Shown: piece by piece, positions 1-8,508 of the stretch
Numbering within the stretch: the stretch's first letter is position 1
Layout of the letters: each line of letters starts with the position of its first letter
Assembly: GCA_001940845.1 (NCBI GenBank)
Contig: MSGV01000017.1
Location: 1-64,000 of the forward strand
Length of the DNA stretch: 64,000 bases
Source of the DNA: Christensenellaceae bacterium Phil7
GTDB lineage: Bacteria > Bacillota > Clostridia > Christensenellales > CAG-138
Direction of reading: 5' to 3'
Notes under the pieces: generated by a model
Seen by the model: the letters and a program-made list of their open reading frames with translations, nothing else
What the model was told of the DNA's origin: nothing
Database searches by the model: none
Position numbers and translations under genes: made by a program

Positions 1-62
1 GTGGGCGATGCCGTAATATAAAAGTCGAGTAAATAACTCCTCGTCACTTACTCGACTTCCGC
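1..62 (-). CDS. Tail assembly chaperone, frameshifted T part (partial)
   Basis: After a -1 shift at the A AAA AAT heptamer (69 to 63 on the minus strand) the reading frame continues as CGSRVSDEELFTRLLYYGIA and remains open to the window edge. In many siphophages a short tail assembly chaperone G is extended by a -1 frameshift into GT, which binds the tape measure protein. The open frame, heptamer and hairpin together support this. Only about 21 residues are visible, so the family of the T part cannot be judged. Confidence 0.6.
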
Positions 63-69
63 ATTTTTT
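22..69 (-). promoter_or_regulatory. Programmed -1 ribosomal frameshift signal
   Basis: The end of the tail chaperone gene reads cca aaa aat in frame, which is a canonical X XXY YYZ slippery heptamer (A AAA AAT) at 69-63. Four bases later a perfect 11-bp stem begins (58-48 paired with 32-22, 15-base loop). The zero-frame stop TAA lies inside the stem at 50-48. This matches frameshift signals in phage G/GT tail chaperone genes. Confidence 0.75.
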
Positions 70-431
70 GGATCAGTCTCGCTCTCAATATTCCTTTTTG
101 TGCCCTTATAAAGTGCCTCGGTAATTGCATTTTTATAGCTCGCAAGATCGAGCGGTGTAGTGAGCAATTCTACCGTGTCTTCAGTGAGCAGCTCCTTTGG
201 TTTGTCCTTATGTTTGATGTTGTAAATCAAAATAGACTGATTCGCCAAGAGCGCGATAAGCCATACAATCTCGCCGATTGCCATCTCAAAATTCTCGCTC
301 TTCATCAGCTTTTCGCCGAGATTTTCGAGCCCGCCATAGCGTCCGGCGATCTCGCGGGTTGCCTTTGTAGTCAAAAGCAAAAAGTGTTCCTCTTCGCCGA
401 TAATTATTTTTGCAGATCGATCCATATCCAT
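48..431 (-). CDS. Phage tail assembly chaperone (G-type)
   Basis: A 127-residue protein directly downstream of the major tail protein, where siphophages place the chaperone that coats the tape measure protein during tail assembly. It has a phage-typical N-terminal half with GGLENLGEKL at about residue 34 and a helical hydrophobic middle (about 50-70). The ATG at 431 follows AGGAGG by nine bases. A slippery heptamer and hairpin at the 3' end predict a longer GT form. The family name is inferred from position and the frameshift signal rather than from a firm domain match. Confidence 0.75.
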   Translation of the reverse strand: MDMDRSAKIIIGEEEHFLLLTTKATREIAGRYGGLENLGEKLMKSENFEMAIGEIVWLIALLANQSILIYNIKHKDKPKELLTEDTVELLTTPLDLASYKNAITEALYKGTKRNIESETDPKNAEVE

Positions 432-446
432 GATTCAGCCCTCCTT

Positions 447-1034
447 TTATGCTTTATTATAAGTCGGCTCATACACCTGCTTGTACCAGTTTGTAATGGT
501 CGCTGCTGCTACGCCTTCATCGCCATCGGTGACCTCTGCTTTCCATGGATGATTGCCGCTGGCGTCCTCTTTATTTCGACGCGTCACGGTTCCTTCAATC
601 GTAGGTGTGTTAAATGTAATAGAATCGCCCTTGGTTGCCAGAGCCGTAGACGGAATTCCGAAGGTTACCTTGTACAGCCAAAAATATCTGTATTTGCCGT
701 TAGATTTCTTCGCTCTAAACCCTATTGCCACCGGCTTTCCTCCGTCCTCGCTTGCGGATATAACAACTCCATTTGCATCTATGCTTGCCCCCGTCAGATC
801 CGATGCAGCACTTGCGCCAATATCAGCAACGCCAAGAGTAAGTTTGCCGGACTTAAATTCTTTAACAATTTCGGCTGCGCCATCATCTGCATAAAGGATA
901 GCCTCTGCGAGCTCCACGGATAGATCAGCCGATATTGCCTTTGCCAACGGCATCGGCTCTCCGTAAGTCTCGTCTCCGGATGCGTCCTCGGTGATTTTTG
1001 CATAAAATAGTTTATCAAGACCAATAGTCGCCAT
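447..1034 (-). CDS. Phage major tail protein (phi13-like)
   Basis: A 195-residue protein resembling the phi13-family major tail tube proteins of Gram-positive siphophages. It starts MATIGLDKLFYAKI and has the typical segment with PVAIGFRAKKSNGKYRYFWL (about 100-120), followed by a strand-rich region ending in TNWYKQVYEPT. It polymerises into the tail tube around the tape measure protein. The ATG follows GGAGGAATAACT. It lies between the tail terminator-like gene and the tail chaperone, the standard order. The C-terminus of about 30 residues after the NTPTIEGTVTRR segment is normal for this family. Confidence 0.85.
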   Translation of the reverse strand: MATIGLDKLFYAKITEDASGDETYGEPMPLAKAISADLSVELAEAILYADDGAAEIVKEFKSGKLTLGVADIGASAASDLTGASIDANGVVISASEDGGKPVAIGFRAKKSNGKYRYFWLYKVTFGIPSTALATKGDSITFNTPTIEGTVTRRNKEDASGNHPWKAEVTDGDEGVAAATITNWYKQVYEPTYNKA

Positions 1035-1036
1035 AG

Positions 1037-1378
1037 TTATTCCTCCATACTATAATAATTTGCTACGTCCACGTTATAGTGGTGATAGCCCGTATCCTCT
1101 TCATAACCTACATAATACCTGTCTGTAATGGTAAATTCCATTCCTAACAGCTTTCTAACGATCTTATTTTTCAAAGCCGTATAATTTCCATTTGTGTAGA
1201 TCGATAGCCGTACCTCCTGCACGTCCTGCAATGGCTTGTTGTCGGCATAGATTTCAAACGTATCGATCATAGGGATTATCACAACATATTGTTCCGGCGC
1301 ATTGCGTGTAAAAATTCCCGTTTCCACTTGTATTCCGAGCTTGTCCATTACCGCATTTATATCAGTCAATATGCTCAC
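1037..1378 (-). CDS. Phage tail terminator/completion-like protein
   Basis: A 113-residue protein between the HK97-gp10-like and major tail genes, the slot normally used by the tail completion or tail terminator protein (DUF3168 or gpU-like). The visible core (about 28-100) is strand-rich, with VVIIPMIDTFEIYADNKP and VQEVRLSIYTNGNYTALK, followed by a helix KNKIVRKLL. The start overlaps the stop of the upstream gene by four bases. The function is inferred from synteny and overall fold; there is no catalytic motif. Confidence 0.65.
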   Translation of the reverse strand: MSILTDINAVMDKLGIQVETGIFTRNAPEQYVVIIPMIDTFEIYADNKPLQDVQEVRLSIYTNGNYTALKNKIVRKLLGMEFTITDRYYVGYEEDTGYHHYNVDVANYYSMEE

Positions 1379-1806
1379 ACTTTATTCACCTCTTCATCGA
1401 AAGCCCGCTTCATCGCATCTATACACGCAGCTCTCCCTGCTTTCTTCGCTGGTTTCAAAAATGGTTTTGCCGGTTGACCGTGCTTGCCGTTTTCCAATAT
1501 GTTTGCTATCATTTTATTGCTTTCGCCGTTTCGCCTGGGCTCGGAAAAGCCGACTTTTATGTTGTATCTTCCGCGTTCGTCCGTTTTGACGCCGGACAAC
1601 CCAAGCGCATCCTGCAGCTCTCCTGTCGATCTGGAAATGTACTTAGTGTTTTTTCCGACTACGGCAGATAAAAATTTTCTGACCTCTGCAAGCATGACCT
1701 TTCCTCCGGCTTCCAGTATCTTTGTAATCACGCTGTCGGTTCGCTTTTCTAGCTTCGATAGCTTAAGCATCATTTCATCAGGCATCTGCACGTCAATTTT
1801 TGCCAT
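1375..1806 (-). CDS. HK97 gp10-like head-tail protein
   Basis: A 143-residue protein with the features of HK97 gp10 family proteins: an N-terminal helix with MMLKLSKLEKRTDSVITKIL, then EVRKFLSAVVG, a basic GRYNIKVGFSEPRR segment and a C-terminal MIANILENGKHGQPAKPFLK motif typical of the family. It helps join head and tail. I place the start at ATG 1806, ten bases after AAGGGGG, rather than at an in-frame ATG 21 bases upstream that would put the ribosome site inside the gene. It overlaps the preceding head-closure gene by 14 bases. Confidence 0.8.
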   Translation of the reverse strand: MAKIDVQMPDEMMLKLSKLEKRTDSVITKILEAGGKVMLAEVRKFLSAVVGKNTKYISRSTGELQDALGLSGVKTDERGRYNIKVGFSEPRRNGESNKMIANILENGKHGQPAKPFLKPAKKAGRAACIDAMKRAFDEEVNKV

Positions 1807-2122
1807 CGCTGACCATCCCCCTTTCAAGGTTCCTGGATAAGCTTAACTCGGTCACTTCTCCCGTATCGTAACTGCGGATAATGCGATAACGTTTGCCATC
1901 ATATTCGGCATATTGCTCTCCATGATATTCGTCCGTATTGACTGCAAATTTATGATCGATCGTAACGCCTAACTGTGCGGCACGATAAAATTCGTTTGCA
2001 CCGGCAGACTTTCGATTTCCATAGACCGTTCTGCGGCAGTTCTCTCCTGGTATTGCAAAACCCTCTGTGTCCTTTTCCGGTGTTGATTCTGAGATAAGCG
2101 TTATTACATCACTCCAAAACAT
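1793..2122 (-). CDS. Phage head closure / head-tail adaptor protein
   Basis: A protein of about 109 residues, sized and placed like phage head closure proteins (SPP1 gp16 / HK97 gp10-neighbour type). Strand-rich segments EYHGEQYAEYDGKRYRIIRS and TGEVTELSLSR are typical. The ATG at 2122 lies 11 bases after GGAAGG. A GTG at 2131 directly follows the ribosome site and is less likely. It sits between the gp6-like connector and the gp10-like protein, in the usual order, with short overlaps on both sides. Confidence 0.7.
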   Translation of the reverse strand: MFWSDVITLISESTPEKDTEGFAIPGENCRRTVYGNRKSAGANEFYRAAQLGVTIDHKFAVNTDEYHGEQYAEYDGKRYRIIRSYDTGEVTELSLSRNLERGMVSDGKN

Positions 2123-2127
2123 GCCGA

Positions 2128-2433
2128 TCACTTCCTTCCGATATCAGCTATGCTCAATGTGCATTTAATCTGCTCGTAAATTTTGGCATATCGATCTGCA
2201 TCATCACAAAACCCAAAGTGCGCTTTACAATACACCGTTATCCCTCGTTCCACAAGCGGCGGAAGTGGTGCATCTGGTTCTGATGCCTCATATCCGCCTG
2301 TTTGCAGGTCATCATATGCAGCCATGATGAGAGCTTCTATTTCCTCGTCAAATTCTCCCGATGTTCTGCGCAGAGCTTTACGCACCTTTTCGACCATCAG
2401 GATTACCGCGCCATCGCTCAGTGCCCTCAACAT
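2128..2433 (-). CDS. Phage gp6-like head-tail connector
   Basis: A 101-residue mostly helical protein just downstream of the capsid gene, matching the gp6-like connector (DNA packaging) family: VRKALRRTSGEFDEEIEALI near residue 17, then a central AAYDDLQTGGY and a C-terminal ITVYCKAHFGFCDDADRYAK segment. It forms a ring beneath the portal. The ATG at 2433 is preceded by ACGGAGGA at seven bases. An internal ATG (residue 13) lacks a site. Confidence 0.82.
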   Translation of the reverse strand: MLRALSDGAVILMVEKVRKALRRTSGEFDEEIEALIMAAYDDLQTGGYEASEPDAPLPPLVERGITVYCKAHFGFCDDADRYAKIYEQIKCTLSIADIGRK

Positions 2434-2451
2434 GGCTCGTCCTCCGTTCCT

Positions 2452-3594
2452 TTAGGCAGCAGCCTTGGTGAGCTTGACAAAAGCTTCGCCTATAACCGGC
2501 TTACCATCAAAGATCGCTACGCCGGAGTATTTATAGTTGTTGTGATCGATGTCATACGCAGTATTTATGGTAATGCTCTCCGGCATATTAGCCACATACT
2601 TTTTGAGGACGCAAAGATACGCATCGTGCAGCGCGACCTCATCGCACAGCATGACCGGATAGCCATACACATAATAATTTCTTCCTACGACGGTAATTAT
2701 TCCGCTCTTGCTGTTGTCCTGCAAAGGCATAAAATCAGTAAAAAATGTCTTTTTGCTCATCAAAAGCTTGGCTGCACTGTCATAGCCCGATTTGAGGAGA
2801 GCAATAAGCCCAAGCACGTCACTCGCAGCGAGGTCTTTTGCAGCAGCTACGGTTATACTGTTGGTTTCATCCCATGTGTTTGCTTTTGCAATGCCCGTTG
2901 CCTGCTTAGCGCCGGTGCCGTTGATGATCCACTTGTTGATGCAGCTTGCAACCTTTTCGGCAATCTGCTCCACAAGCCAGACCTCAAAACTATCAATGCT
3001 CATCGTGCGTATAGTGTCTGACACTACCACAAGCTTTACGATTTCAAATCCGCCAAGCGTGACTTCCACCAGAGTATCGGTAACAGGGGTGATACTTGCA
3101 TTTTCATCATGCGCCGCTGCATCCCCTATGCTGTTTTCAACGGCAAATCTCACTCCGCCTCGTACATTAAGCAGGGTTATCTCGCTGAGCAGCGGGCAAT
3201 TATCCCGCACCTTGGTAATTATTGCATTCATAGTCCTTATCGGGACTACTTCTTTTCCGTTTCCGGCAGTGTTGCTAAATGCTCTTTCCTCCACATCGTT
3301 CAGCTGCTGTCCCATCAAACGCTTAAGCCAAGCATTTCGGTATTCGGGGCATTCGCCGCCATTACCTTCGCTCGTCTGGGCAGTTCCGCGCTGCACGACA
3401 GTTCCGGCTCCACCTGATATCATGTCCAGCACTCCCCTCCTCTGTATCTGCTTTTCGAGGCTGCTGCGTTCCTCGGCAAGACTTCCAACCTCAGCGGAGA
3501 GCGTTTCCAGTTCTTCATTCGTCACGTCATCGGCTTTAAGTCTCTGGGATATCTCCGCCATGCGGAGGTCAATTTCGGTAATTCTTGGATGCAT
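2452..3594 (-). CDS. HK97-fold major capsid protein
   Basis: A 380-residue protein that forms the icosahedral shell. Residues 1-70 are a charged coiled-coil delta/scaffold domain (ITEIDLRMAEISQRLKADDV), which the neighbouring prohead protease normally removes. The rest is the HK97 fold: VVPIRTMNAIITKVRDNCPL (N-arm), VGDTLVEVTL-like spine strands, and LMSKKTFFTDFMPLQDNSKS followed by VVGRNYYVYGYPVMLCDEV near the C-terminus. The frame extends further upstream, but ATG 3594 has AAAGGA at a good distance and overlaps the protease stop (TAATG), showing translational coupling. Length is typical. Confidence 0.93.
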   Translation of the reverse strand: MHPRITEIDLRMAEISQRLKADDVTNEELETLSAEVGSLAEERSSLEKQIQRRGVLDMISGGAGTVVQRGTAQTSEGNGGECPEYRNAWLKRLMGQQLNDVEERAFSNTAGNGKEVVPIRTMNAIITKVRDNCPLLSEITLLNVRGGVRFAVENSIGDAAAHDENASITPVTDTLVEVTLGGFEIVKLVVVSDTIRTMSIDSFEVWLVEQIAEKVASCINKWIINGTGAKQATGIAKANTWDETNSITVAAAKDLAASDVLGLIALLKSGYDSAAKLLMSKKTFFTDFMPLQDNSKSGIITVVGRNYYVYGYPVMLCDEVALHDAYLCVLKKYVANMPESITINTAYDIDHNNYKYSGVAIFDGKPVIGEAFVKLTKAAA

Positions 3595-4196
3595 TATTTT
3601 ATTCCTTTCATCTGGTTTTTTATTTGCATAATGATTAGCTTCCGCGCAAGAGCCTCCCTCTTTTCCTTTGCGATCAATCCGTCGCAAAAGGAGCGCGCAG
3701 AAATTTCCGTGTCAGGGTTAGCGGGATAGCTAACCGCAGATACATCGTAAACCTTTTTTATTTTGGTTATCGTTCGCGTTCTCGTATCCTTGTTATATTT
3801 CGATTCCGCGATGGTAAATGCCCAGCTCATTTTTGTTACGAGACCTGAGTCGATCTCCTGATGCATTTCTTTTGCCGCAGCCGTCCGAGATAAATCCGCA
3901 CATACCAAAAGCCCATGGCTGTCTGGCGATAGGAGCAGCGTGTTATTGCTTGTCCTGGCAAACACCCTCCCGGCGTGGTCAAATTGCATGATAACATCTG
4001 ACATATCCGCACCATCCAGTGCGCCGGATGCTATGACCTCATAAAATTTTTGTCCTTCAATTTCGTAAAGCACATATGGATCGTCAAACGTAGTCGCATA
4101 TCCCTCAACATAATAATCGCTGTCTATGCGTTTTTCACTCGCCGCTGTTCCCATCGGCATCATCGATCGGTACTCTCGGTTCTTCGTTACCGGCAT
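3594..4196 (-). CDS. HK97-family prohead protease
   Basis: A 200-residue serine protease of the HK97 gp4 type that cleaves the capsid delta domain. The N-terminal part carries VEGYATTFDDPYVLYEIEG, then VIMQFDHAGRVFARTSNNTL (the family His about residue 70) and the SGLVTKMSWAFTI segment containing the putative nucleophile Ser. It ends in the typical DVSAVSYPANPDTEI motif. ATG 4196 is seven bases after GGAG, so it is preferred over an ATG six bases upstream. The 5' end overlaps the portal gene by about 60 bases and the 3' end touches the capsid start. Confidence 0.9.
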   Translation of the reverse strand: MPVTKNREYRSMMPMGTAASEKRIDSDYYVEGYATTFDDPYVLYEIEGQKFYEVIASGALDGADMSDVIMQFDHAGRVFARTSNNTLLLSPDSHGLLVCADLSRTAAAKEMHQEIDSGLVTKMSWAFTIAESKYNKDTRTRTITKIKKVYDVSAVSYPANPDTEISARSFCDGLIAKEKREALARKLIIMQIKNQMKGIK

Positions 4197-5364
4197 TATC
4201 ATTCTCCTTCCCAAGTTGTGTGATCTCCGTGTATTCCTTTCGTATGTAATATTTGTCTCCATCATCCACATGCGGCATATTCCAAATATCCATAACCTCA
4301 TTGCGATTGATAAGTCCACGGTCAAATAGCTGCGTTGATACATTAAGCTTAGTCTGGCTGCTCGCATATTGCAGCCTGTTTGCCGACCATATTATTCCGT
4401 TTCCATATGCCTGTTCGTGCCGGGTAAAGGTCATATTCGACATTACCAGCGATAGCTGCAGGGCAAACGGTTCTATTTTTCCCTCGTAATATGCATTCCA
4501 TTGATCTTCGTCAAATGCGTTCGTCAATATTGCAAGGTTAGTTCCAAAATACCTAAATACATTCTCGTTTATGAGCTGCATTTGTGATGCAGGGATGTTT
4601 AAAGGCTTCGAGTCCACCTGTTTGAGCTCGGAGAATTTATTGTCATAAATAATCATTCCTGATTGATTATCCGCGCTCAGGTTGTCCGCTGTAAAGCGAT
4701 CCCGCTCTTTCTTTATGTCAGTATCCTTAAACATGTTTGCGAGCTTTGCCAAAAATCTTATCGATGCAGAGTTCTTAACTCCATTTATTATGCCTTGATT
4801 TTGCGTCTGGATAAGCTGCATCGTTGGATACAATGCTGCATTCGTCTCGCCAAACACATCATTCGAGTACTGGAACTTGGTTAAAATCCCCACACGGTCA
4901 TATTCAATTGCAGCTTTCTGTCCGCTGCCAAAGGTATAGCGTATGTATGGCGCTCCATTATGTTCGATTATTTCCGTGTTTTGCGGCAGTATCGGATAAT
5001 AACCGATAAGCATCCCACGGTCATCCTCGACCGGCACAATATAGGCGGTATTATTAACTTCCAGTATGGTGGCAATCCGATATATAAACTTCGTTGTGTC
5101 CATAAATCGGTTCGGGCGCATTCCCAGCGTTTGTTCCAGGTATCGCTTCGCGCTTCCCATCATCTCAGGTTTTAATTTACTGGCAAACGATGCAAACTGA
5201 TGGATCGCAGCTCTCGTCAGTTCCATTTCATAGACGCTCTCCGGGGCGTTTGTGAAAACAGGGGAATACCCATTCAGCAGCTTAAAATACGACTGCGCAT
5301 CAATGTTTGCAGCCTTCGGCTTAAATATTGATTCAAACAGCCCTCTTTTATTTTTACCCGGCAT
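4135..5364 (-). CDS. HK97-family phage portal protein
   Basis: A 409-residue portal protein, the dodecameric ring through which DNA is packaged and to which the tail docks. Recognisable segments are YFKLLNGYSPVFTNAPESVY (about 27), TRAAIHQFASFASKL, NNTAYIVPVEDDRGMLIGYY (about 104), the NGVKNSASIRFLAKLANMF helix (about 196), and IIWSANRLQYASSQTKLN with GLINRNEVMDIWNMP near the C-terminus. Length is normal. It overlaps the large terminase by 11 bases upstream and the protease gene downstream. Confidence 0.92.
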   Translation of the reverse strand: MPGKNKRGLFESIFKPKAANIDAQSYFKLLNGYSPVFTNAPESVYEMELTRAAIHQFASFASKLKPEMMGSAKRYLEQTLGMRPNRFMDTTKFIYRIATILEVNNTAYIVPVEDDRGMLIGYYPILPQNTEIIEHNGAPYIRYTFGSGQKAAIEYDRVGILTKFQYSNDVFGETNAALYPTMQLIQTQNQGIINGVKNSASIRFLAKLANMFKDTDIKKERDRFTADNLSADNQSGMIIYDNKFSELKQVDSKPLNIPASQMQLINENVFRYFGTNLAILTNAFDEDQWNAYYEGKIEPFALQLSLVMSNMTFTRHEQAYGNGIIWSANRLQYASSQTKLNVSTQLFDRGLINRNEVMDIWNMPHVDDGDKYYIRKEYTEITQLGKENDNAGNEEPRVPIDDADGNSGE

Positions 5365-7012
5365 TTCTTAACATTTCTCCGATTTCTTGATAATATTTCT
5401 GTCGTACAGTCAGTGCATCCATTACCGATACAAATCCGTCTATCCTCCCGGTCTGGTAAATCTTAACGGGACGCACTCTTCGCGTTTCGGCATTTTGTTT
5501 CAGCGCAACGTTTAGGAGATGCGCCTTGAGCAGCTGATTATCATTGCAAATTTTAAAATTGCCATCAAGCAGTATTCCCTCAAACTCTCTGATCACAGGC
5601 GTTAAATTTTCTCCCTGCCAAACATCGTCCATGTGGAATCCCAGGGTTTTCATGTTTTCCACAAGGTACTGCGCACTGTATCTGTCATACCCCACTTTCA
5701 GCACGTATATGTCATATTCTCTAACAAGCTTTACAAACCAGTCCATTACATCGTTGTAATCAACATAGTTTTCCCCGGACAGCGTTATGTGTCCCCGTCC
5801 GGCTAGTATTGCATACGGTACGCCATCCGTTGCGGTTGCCTGCTCCACTCGATTAGCCGGCATAAAAAATTGTGTAACGGTGTATAGCACTCCTCTTTTT
5901 TCCACGATGATGCTTGCAGCCGTGAGATCGGTGGTTTGTGACAGGTCTATGCCTCCAACAGCATAGCAGCCCCTAAAATCGTCAAGCCGCATATCGCACA
6001 TACATTTATCCACAGCCACATAGTCAAGCCATGCGACCGCCGAATTCTGTTTGATGTTGCAATACTTTGTTAAAAACTCCGTTTTCTTGCTCGGCGAATT
6101 TTCAGCAACGGCAATTTCTTCCACGAAAAATTCCGGTGTTACCGATACTCCCATGTTTGGGTTGGCTTTGCGAAGCTCGTCCAAATCATTCCACTTTTCC
6201 GGATCGTCTGCCATGTACAGTAGCGGCAAAAGCCTTTTTTCATTGCTGCTGCCCTTGAGTACGGCGGTGGAACGCTTCATCAGCTCATCAAAAATTCCGT
6301 TGTCTTCATAACCGGCTGTAGATATGGATAGTATCAGCGGCTGCTTTCTCGCACCGAGTGCGGATTTCATAACCTCATATTGCTTCAGTCCGGCATCGCC
6401 GCGCCATGCCGCAAGCTCATCGTTGATAACCAAGTGCGGGTTAAATCCGTCCGATTTCTTTGCGTTAAATGCTATCGGCTTTATGCTGGTATTGGTTTCG
6501 GAGATGTAGATATCACTTCTGCGCTTCTTGGACAGTTCATCCAGCTCCGGTTCCTTCTGGATCATCTGATAAAAATTATCATAGACGATAGCCGCCTGTT
6601 CAAGCTTCGGAGCCAAGCAGTAAATCTTGGCTCCGTATTCTCCATCCATATATGCCATGTAAGCGATCAATGCGGATGCGAGCAAGGTCTTTCCGTTTTT
6701 TCGTCCTACAACTATAAATACTTCCCTATAAACTCGTACTCCGTCAGCATCCACTATACCTAGTATCGCCGATACCGCCGCCTTTTGCCAAAGCTCCAGT
6801 TTTATGAGATCGTCCCTGCCCTCGCAGTGATGGCAAAAATTTTCAATGAATTTTATTGCCTTGTTGGCAGCCTTGCTATCAAAAAAAATTTCTCCCCTCG
6901 AAAGTCCATCAACGATCATCCCGTAGACTTCCTTTATTCTGCTGCCAGCAATTATTTCTCCGGTTTGGATCAGATCATTGTACGCTATTATGCAGTTGGC
7001 ATATGGCTTCAC
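5354..7012 (-). CDS. Phage terminase large subunit
   Basis: A 552-residue packaging motor. The N-terminal ATPase has Walker A VVGRKNGKT at about residue 129 and a Walker B-like HLVINDELAAW at about 195, with motif III LILSISTAG. The C-terminal RNase H-like nuclease has the metal-binding acidic GIDLSQTTDLTA at about 348 and KVGYDRYSAQYLVENM at about 444. It cuts concatemers and pumps DNA through the portal. The start is GTG 7012, overlapping the stop of the small subunit gene (GTGA), so it is translationally coupled. Confidence 0.94.
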   Translation of the reverse strand: MKPYANCIIAYNDLIQTGEIIAGSRIKEVYGMIVDGLSRGEIFFDSKAANKAIKFIENFCHHCEGRDDLIKLELWQKAAVSAILGIVDADGVRVYREVFIVVGRKNGKTLLASALIAYMAYMDGEYGAKIYCLAPKLEQAAIVYDNFYQMIQKEPELDELSKKRRSDIYISETNTSIKPIAFNAKKSDGFNPHLVINDELAAWRGDAGLKQYEVMKSALGARKQPLILSISTAGYEDNGIFDELMKRSTAVLKGSSNEKRLLPLLYMADDPEKWNDLDELRKANPNMGVSVTPEFFVEEIAVAENSPSKKTEFLTKYCNIKQNSAVAWLDYVAVDKCMCDMRLDDFRGCYAVGGIDLSQTTDLTAASIIVEKRGVLYTVTQFFMPANRVEQATATDGVPYAILAGRGHITLSGENYVDYNDVMDWFVKLVREYDIYVLKVGYDRYSAQYLVENMKTLGFHMDDVWQGENLTPVIREFEGILLDGNFKICNDNQLLKAHLLNVALKQNAETRRVRPVKIYQTGRIDGFVSVMDALTVRQKYYQEIGEMLRNAG

Positions 7013-7362
7013 TCAGATCTCAATGCCGCAAGGCGGCTCTCCTTTTTCCGTTCCGGCGGCACAAGGGCGCATAGCTGTTTGATTATTGCTGTCAGATTTT
7101 TGGTCATAGCGATATGTGTCTTAACTTCCTCGCTCTGTTTCTGTCCAGATTGGTTTTTGCCATTCTGGTATTCTTCGGTGTATCCATTTTCATTGATGAT
7201 CGTCTGCAGCTCGTCCAGCGATATGGTGAGAAATGCAGCCGTTTCGATCAGCGGCTTTACAACCTTTCGCTGGTTTCCATCCAAGTCCTTAAATATTGCA
7301 TTAAGTCTGCGTATTTCTTTTTTTATCAGGTCATCTTTAGACAAGTTCACCTCTGCTGCCAT
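7009..7362 (-). CDS. Putative terminase small subunit
   Basis: A 117-residue acidic-to-basic helical protein immediately upstream of the large terminase. It contains KEIRRLNAIFKDLDGNQRK and LIETAAFLTISLDELQTIIN, a pattern I know from small proteins preceding terminase large subunits in Firmicutes phages. The internal EEYQNGKNQSGQKQS loop and final AIIKQLCALVPP helix are also typical. It would bind the packaging site. ATG 7362 follows GAAAGGAGG closely. The function rests on position and family resemblance. Confidence 0.7.
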   Translation of the reverse strand: MAAEVNLSKDDLIKKEIRRLNAIFKDLDGNQRKVVKPLIETAAFLTISLDELQTIINENGYTEEYQNGKNQSGQKQSEEVKTHIAMTKNLTAIIKQLCALVPPERKKESRLAALRSE

Positions 7363-7453
7363 TTCTCTACCTCCTTTCTCGCCATACCACACCCCTTATA
7401 AAAACCCTTGCAGGATAAAGGCTATCCCTAACCCCGGTTACTTTCGGGTGCGA

Positions 7454-7762
7454 TTATTTCATTTGCCCTGGGGGGAGTACCCTGCCGTTCACATCAAATT
7501 TGTATCTTGTACTTTTTGTTTTATTATGCTCTTTGTTATGACAGTCCTGACATAACGCTTCTAGGTTGTCCCAAGCCAACGCAATTTCCGGATTGCCTAT
7601 GTTTTTGCTCGTAAGATAGATTTTGTGATGCACTATCTTTGCCGGAGCGATCTCTCCATTCGCCAGACATCGCTCGCATAGCCCGCTTCGGCTTTGCAAA
7701 AATGCAGCTCTGGTTTTCTCCCATGCGCTGCTAAAATAAAAGTCCTTCGCCCAAGCTTTCAT
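7454..7762 (-). CDS. Phage HNH endonuclease
   Basis: A 102-residue HNH nuclease. Zinc and catalytic motifs are visible: CERC at about residue 31, KIVHHKIYLT with the catalytic His pair, and LEALCQDCHNKEH near residue 70. HNH proteins next to terminase genes of HK97-type phages are known to be needed for terminase cutting and DNA packaging. The start ATG 7762 lies inside the 3' end of the methyltransferase gene (32-base overlap), and the terminase small subunit follows about 90 bases later. Confidence 0.88.
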   Translation of the reverse strand: MKAWAKDFYFSSAWEKTRAAFLQSRSGLCERCLANGEIAPAKIVHHKIYLTSKNIGNPEIALAWDNLEALCQDCHNKEHNKTKSTRYKFDVNGRVLPPGQMK

Positions 7763-8414
7763 CGTAAATCCTCTTTTCTTCGACCTTGCGTTCTATTCGC
7801 GATTGCGCCAAATTAAAATATCCTTCATCCAATTCAATTCCGGTAAAGCTCCGATCCGAATTTACACAAGCCATCCCCGTTGTTCCGCTGCCCATAAAAC
7901 AATCAAGCACCGTATCTCCGGCATTGGTCACTTGTCTTATCAATGTTTCCAGCAATCCCACAGGCTTTTCATTCGGATGCACCATCCGGCAGGACGGTAA
8001 TTTTCGTTCCGACACAATATCTACAGGTCGTTTCGCCGGAAAGCGAAACTCCTTACCACTGCAAAAGATGATCGATTCATATCGGCTGCCGTATGCGCTC
8101 CTGGTGTTTCCCTGACCGTGCAACTGCTTATCCCATATTATTACATTTCTAACTTTGAAGTCGTTTTCTTTCAGCTTGTCAATAAATTGCTGCTGTACAT
8201 CCCATCTGGTAAACACCATCAGGCATCCGGTCGACTTAACTTTTTCCCGCAAAAGAGGAATGAATTCGGTAAACGGTCTCTTGTCATTCAGTATTTTGGG
8301 GAACTGCTTGCTCTTATAATTAATCCCATATGGAGGATCGGTCAATACCGGATCGATGCTCTCGTTCGGGATATCGTTCAATTTTTTGATGCAGTCATCG
8401 TTATATAGTCTTAT
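7731..8414 (-). CDS. Phage DNA (N4/N6) methyltransferase, beta class
   Basis: An adenine- or cytosine-N4 methyltransferase of about 228 residues. Motif IV TDPPYG lies near the N-terminus, and motif I LDCFMGSGTTGMA with GIELDEGYF near the C-terminus, the beta-class order. HPNEKPVGLLETLIRQV lies between them. It probably protects phage DNA against host restriction, with no cognate nuclease next to it. The start is unclear: homologues usually start with a Met just before RLYNDDC, but here that codon is ATA (8414) and no ATG, GTG or TTG lies between it and the ribosome site at about 8450. A 15-bp tandem duplication lies in between. Upstream GTG at about 8519 is an alternative. Confidence 0.8.
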   Translation of the reverse strand: MRLYNDDCIKKLNDIPNESIDPVLTDPPYGINYKSKQFPKILNDKRPFTEFIPLLREKVKSTGCLMVFTRWDVQQQFIDKLKENDFKVRNVIIWDKQLHGQGNTRSAYGSRYESIIFCSGKEFRFPAKRPVDIVSERKLPSCRMVHPNEKPVGLLETLIRQVTNAGDTVLDCFMGSGTTGMACVNSDRSFTGIELDEGYFNLAQSRIERKVEEKRIYDESLGEGLLF

Positions 8415-8508
8415 TTCTCTTGCTCTTATTTCTCTTGCTCTTATTCCTCCCTTGTTGTTCTCATTCCCGCCATCCTCATCCGCCAGCCATTTCCATCCGA
8501 CACATAAA

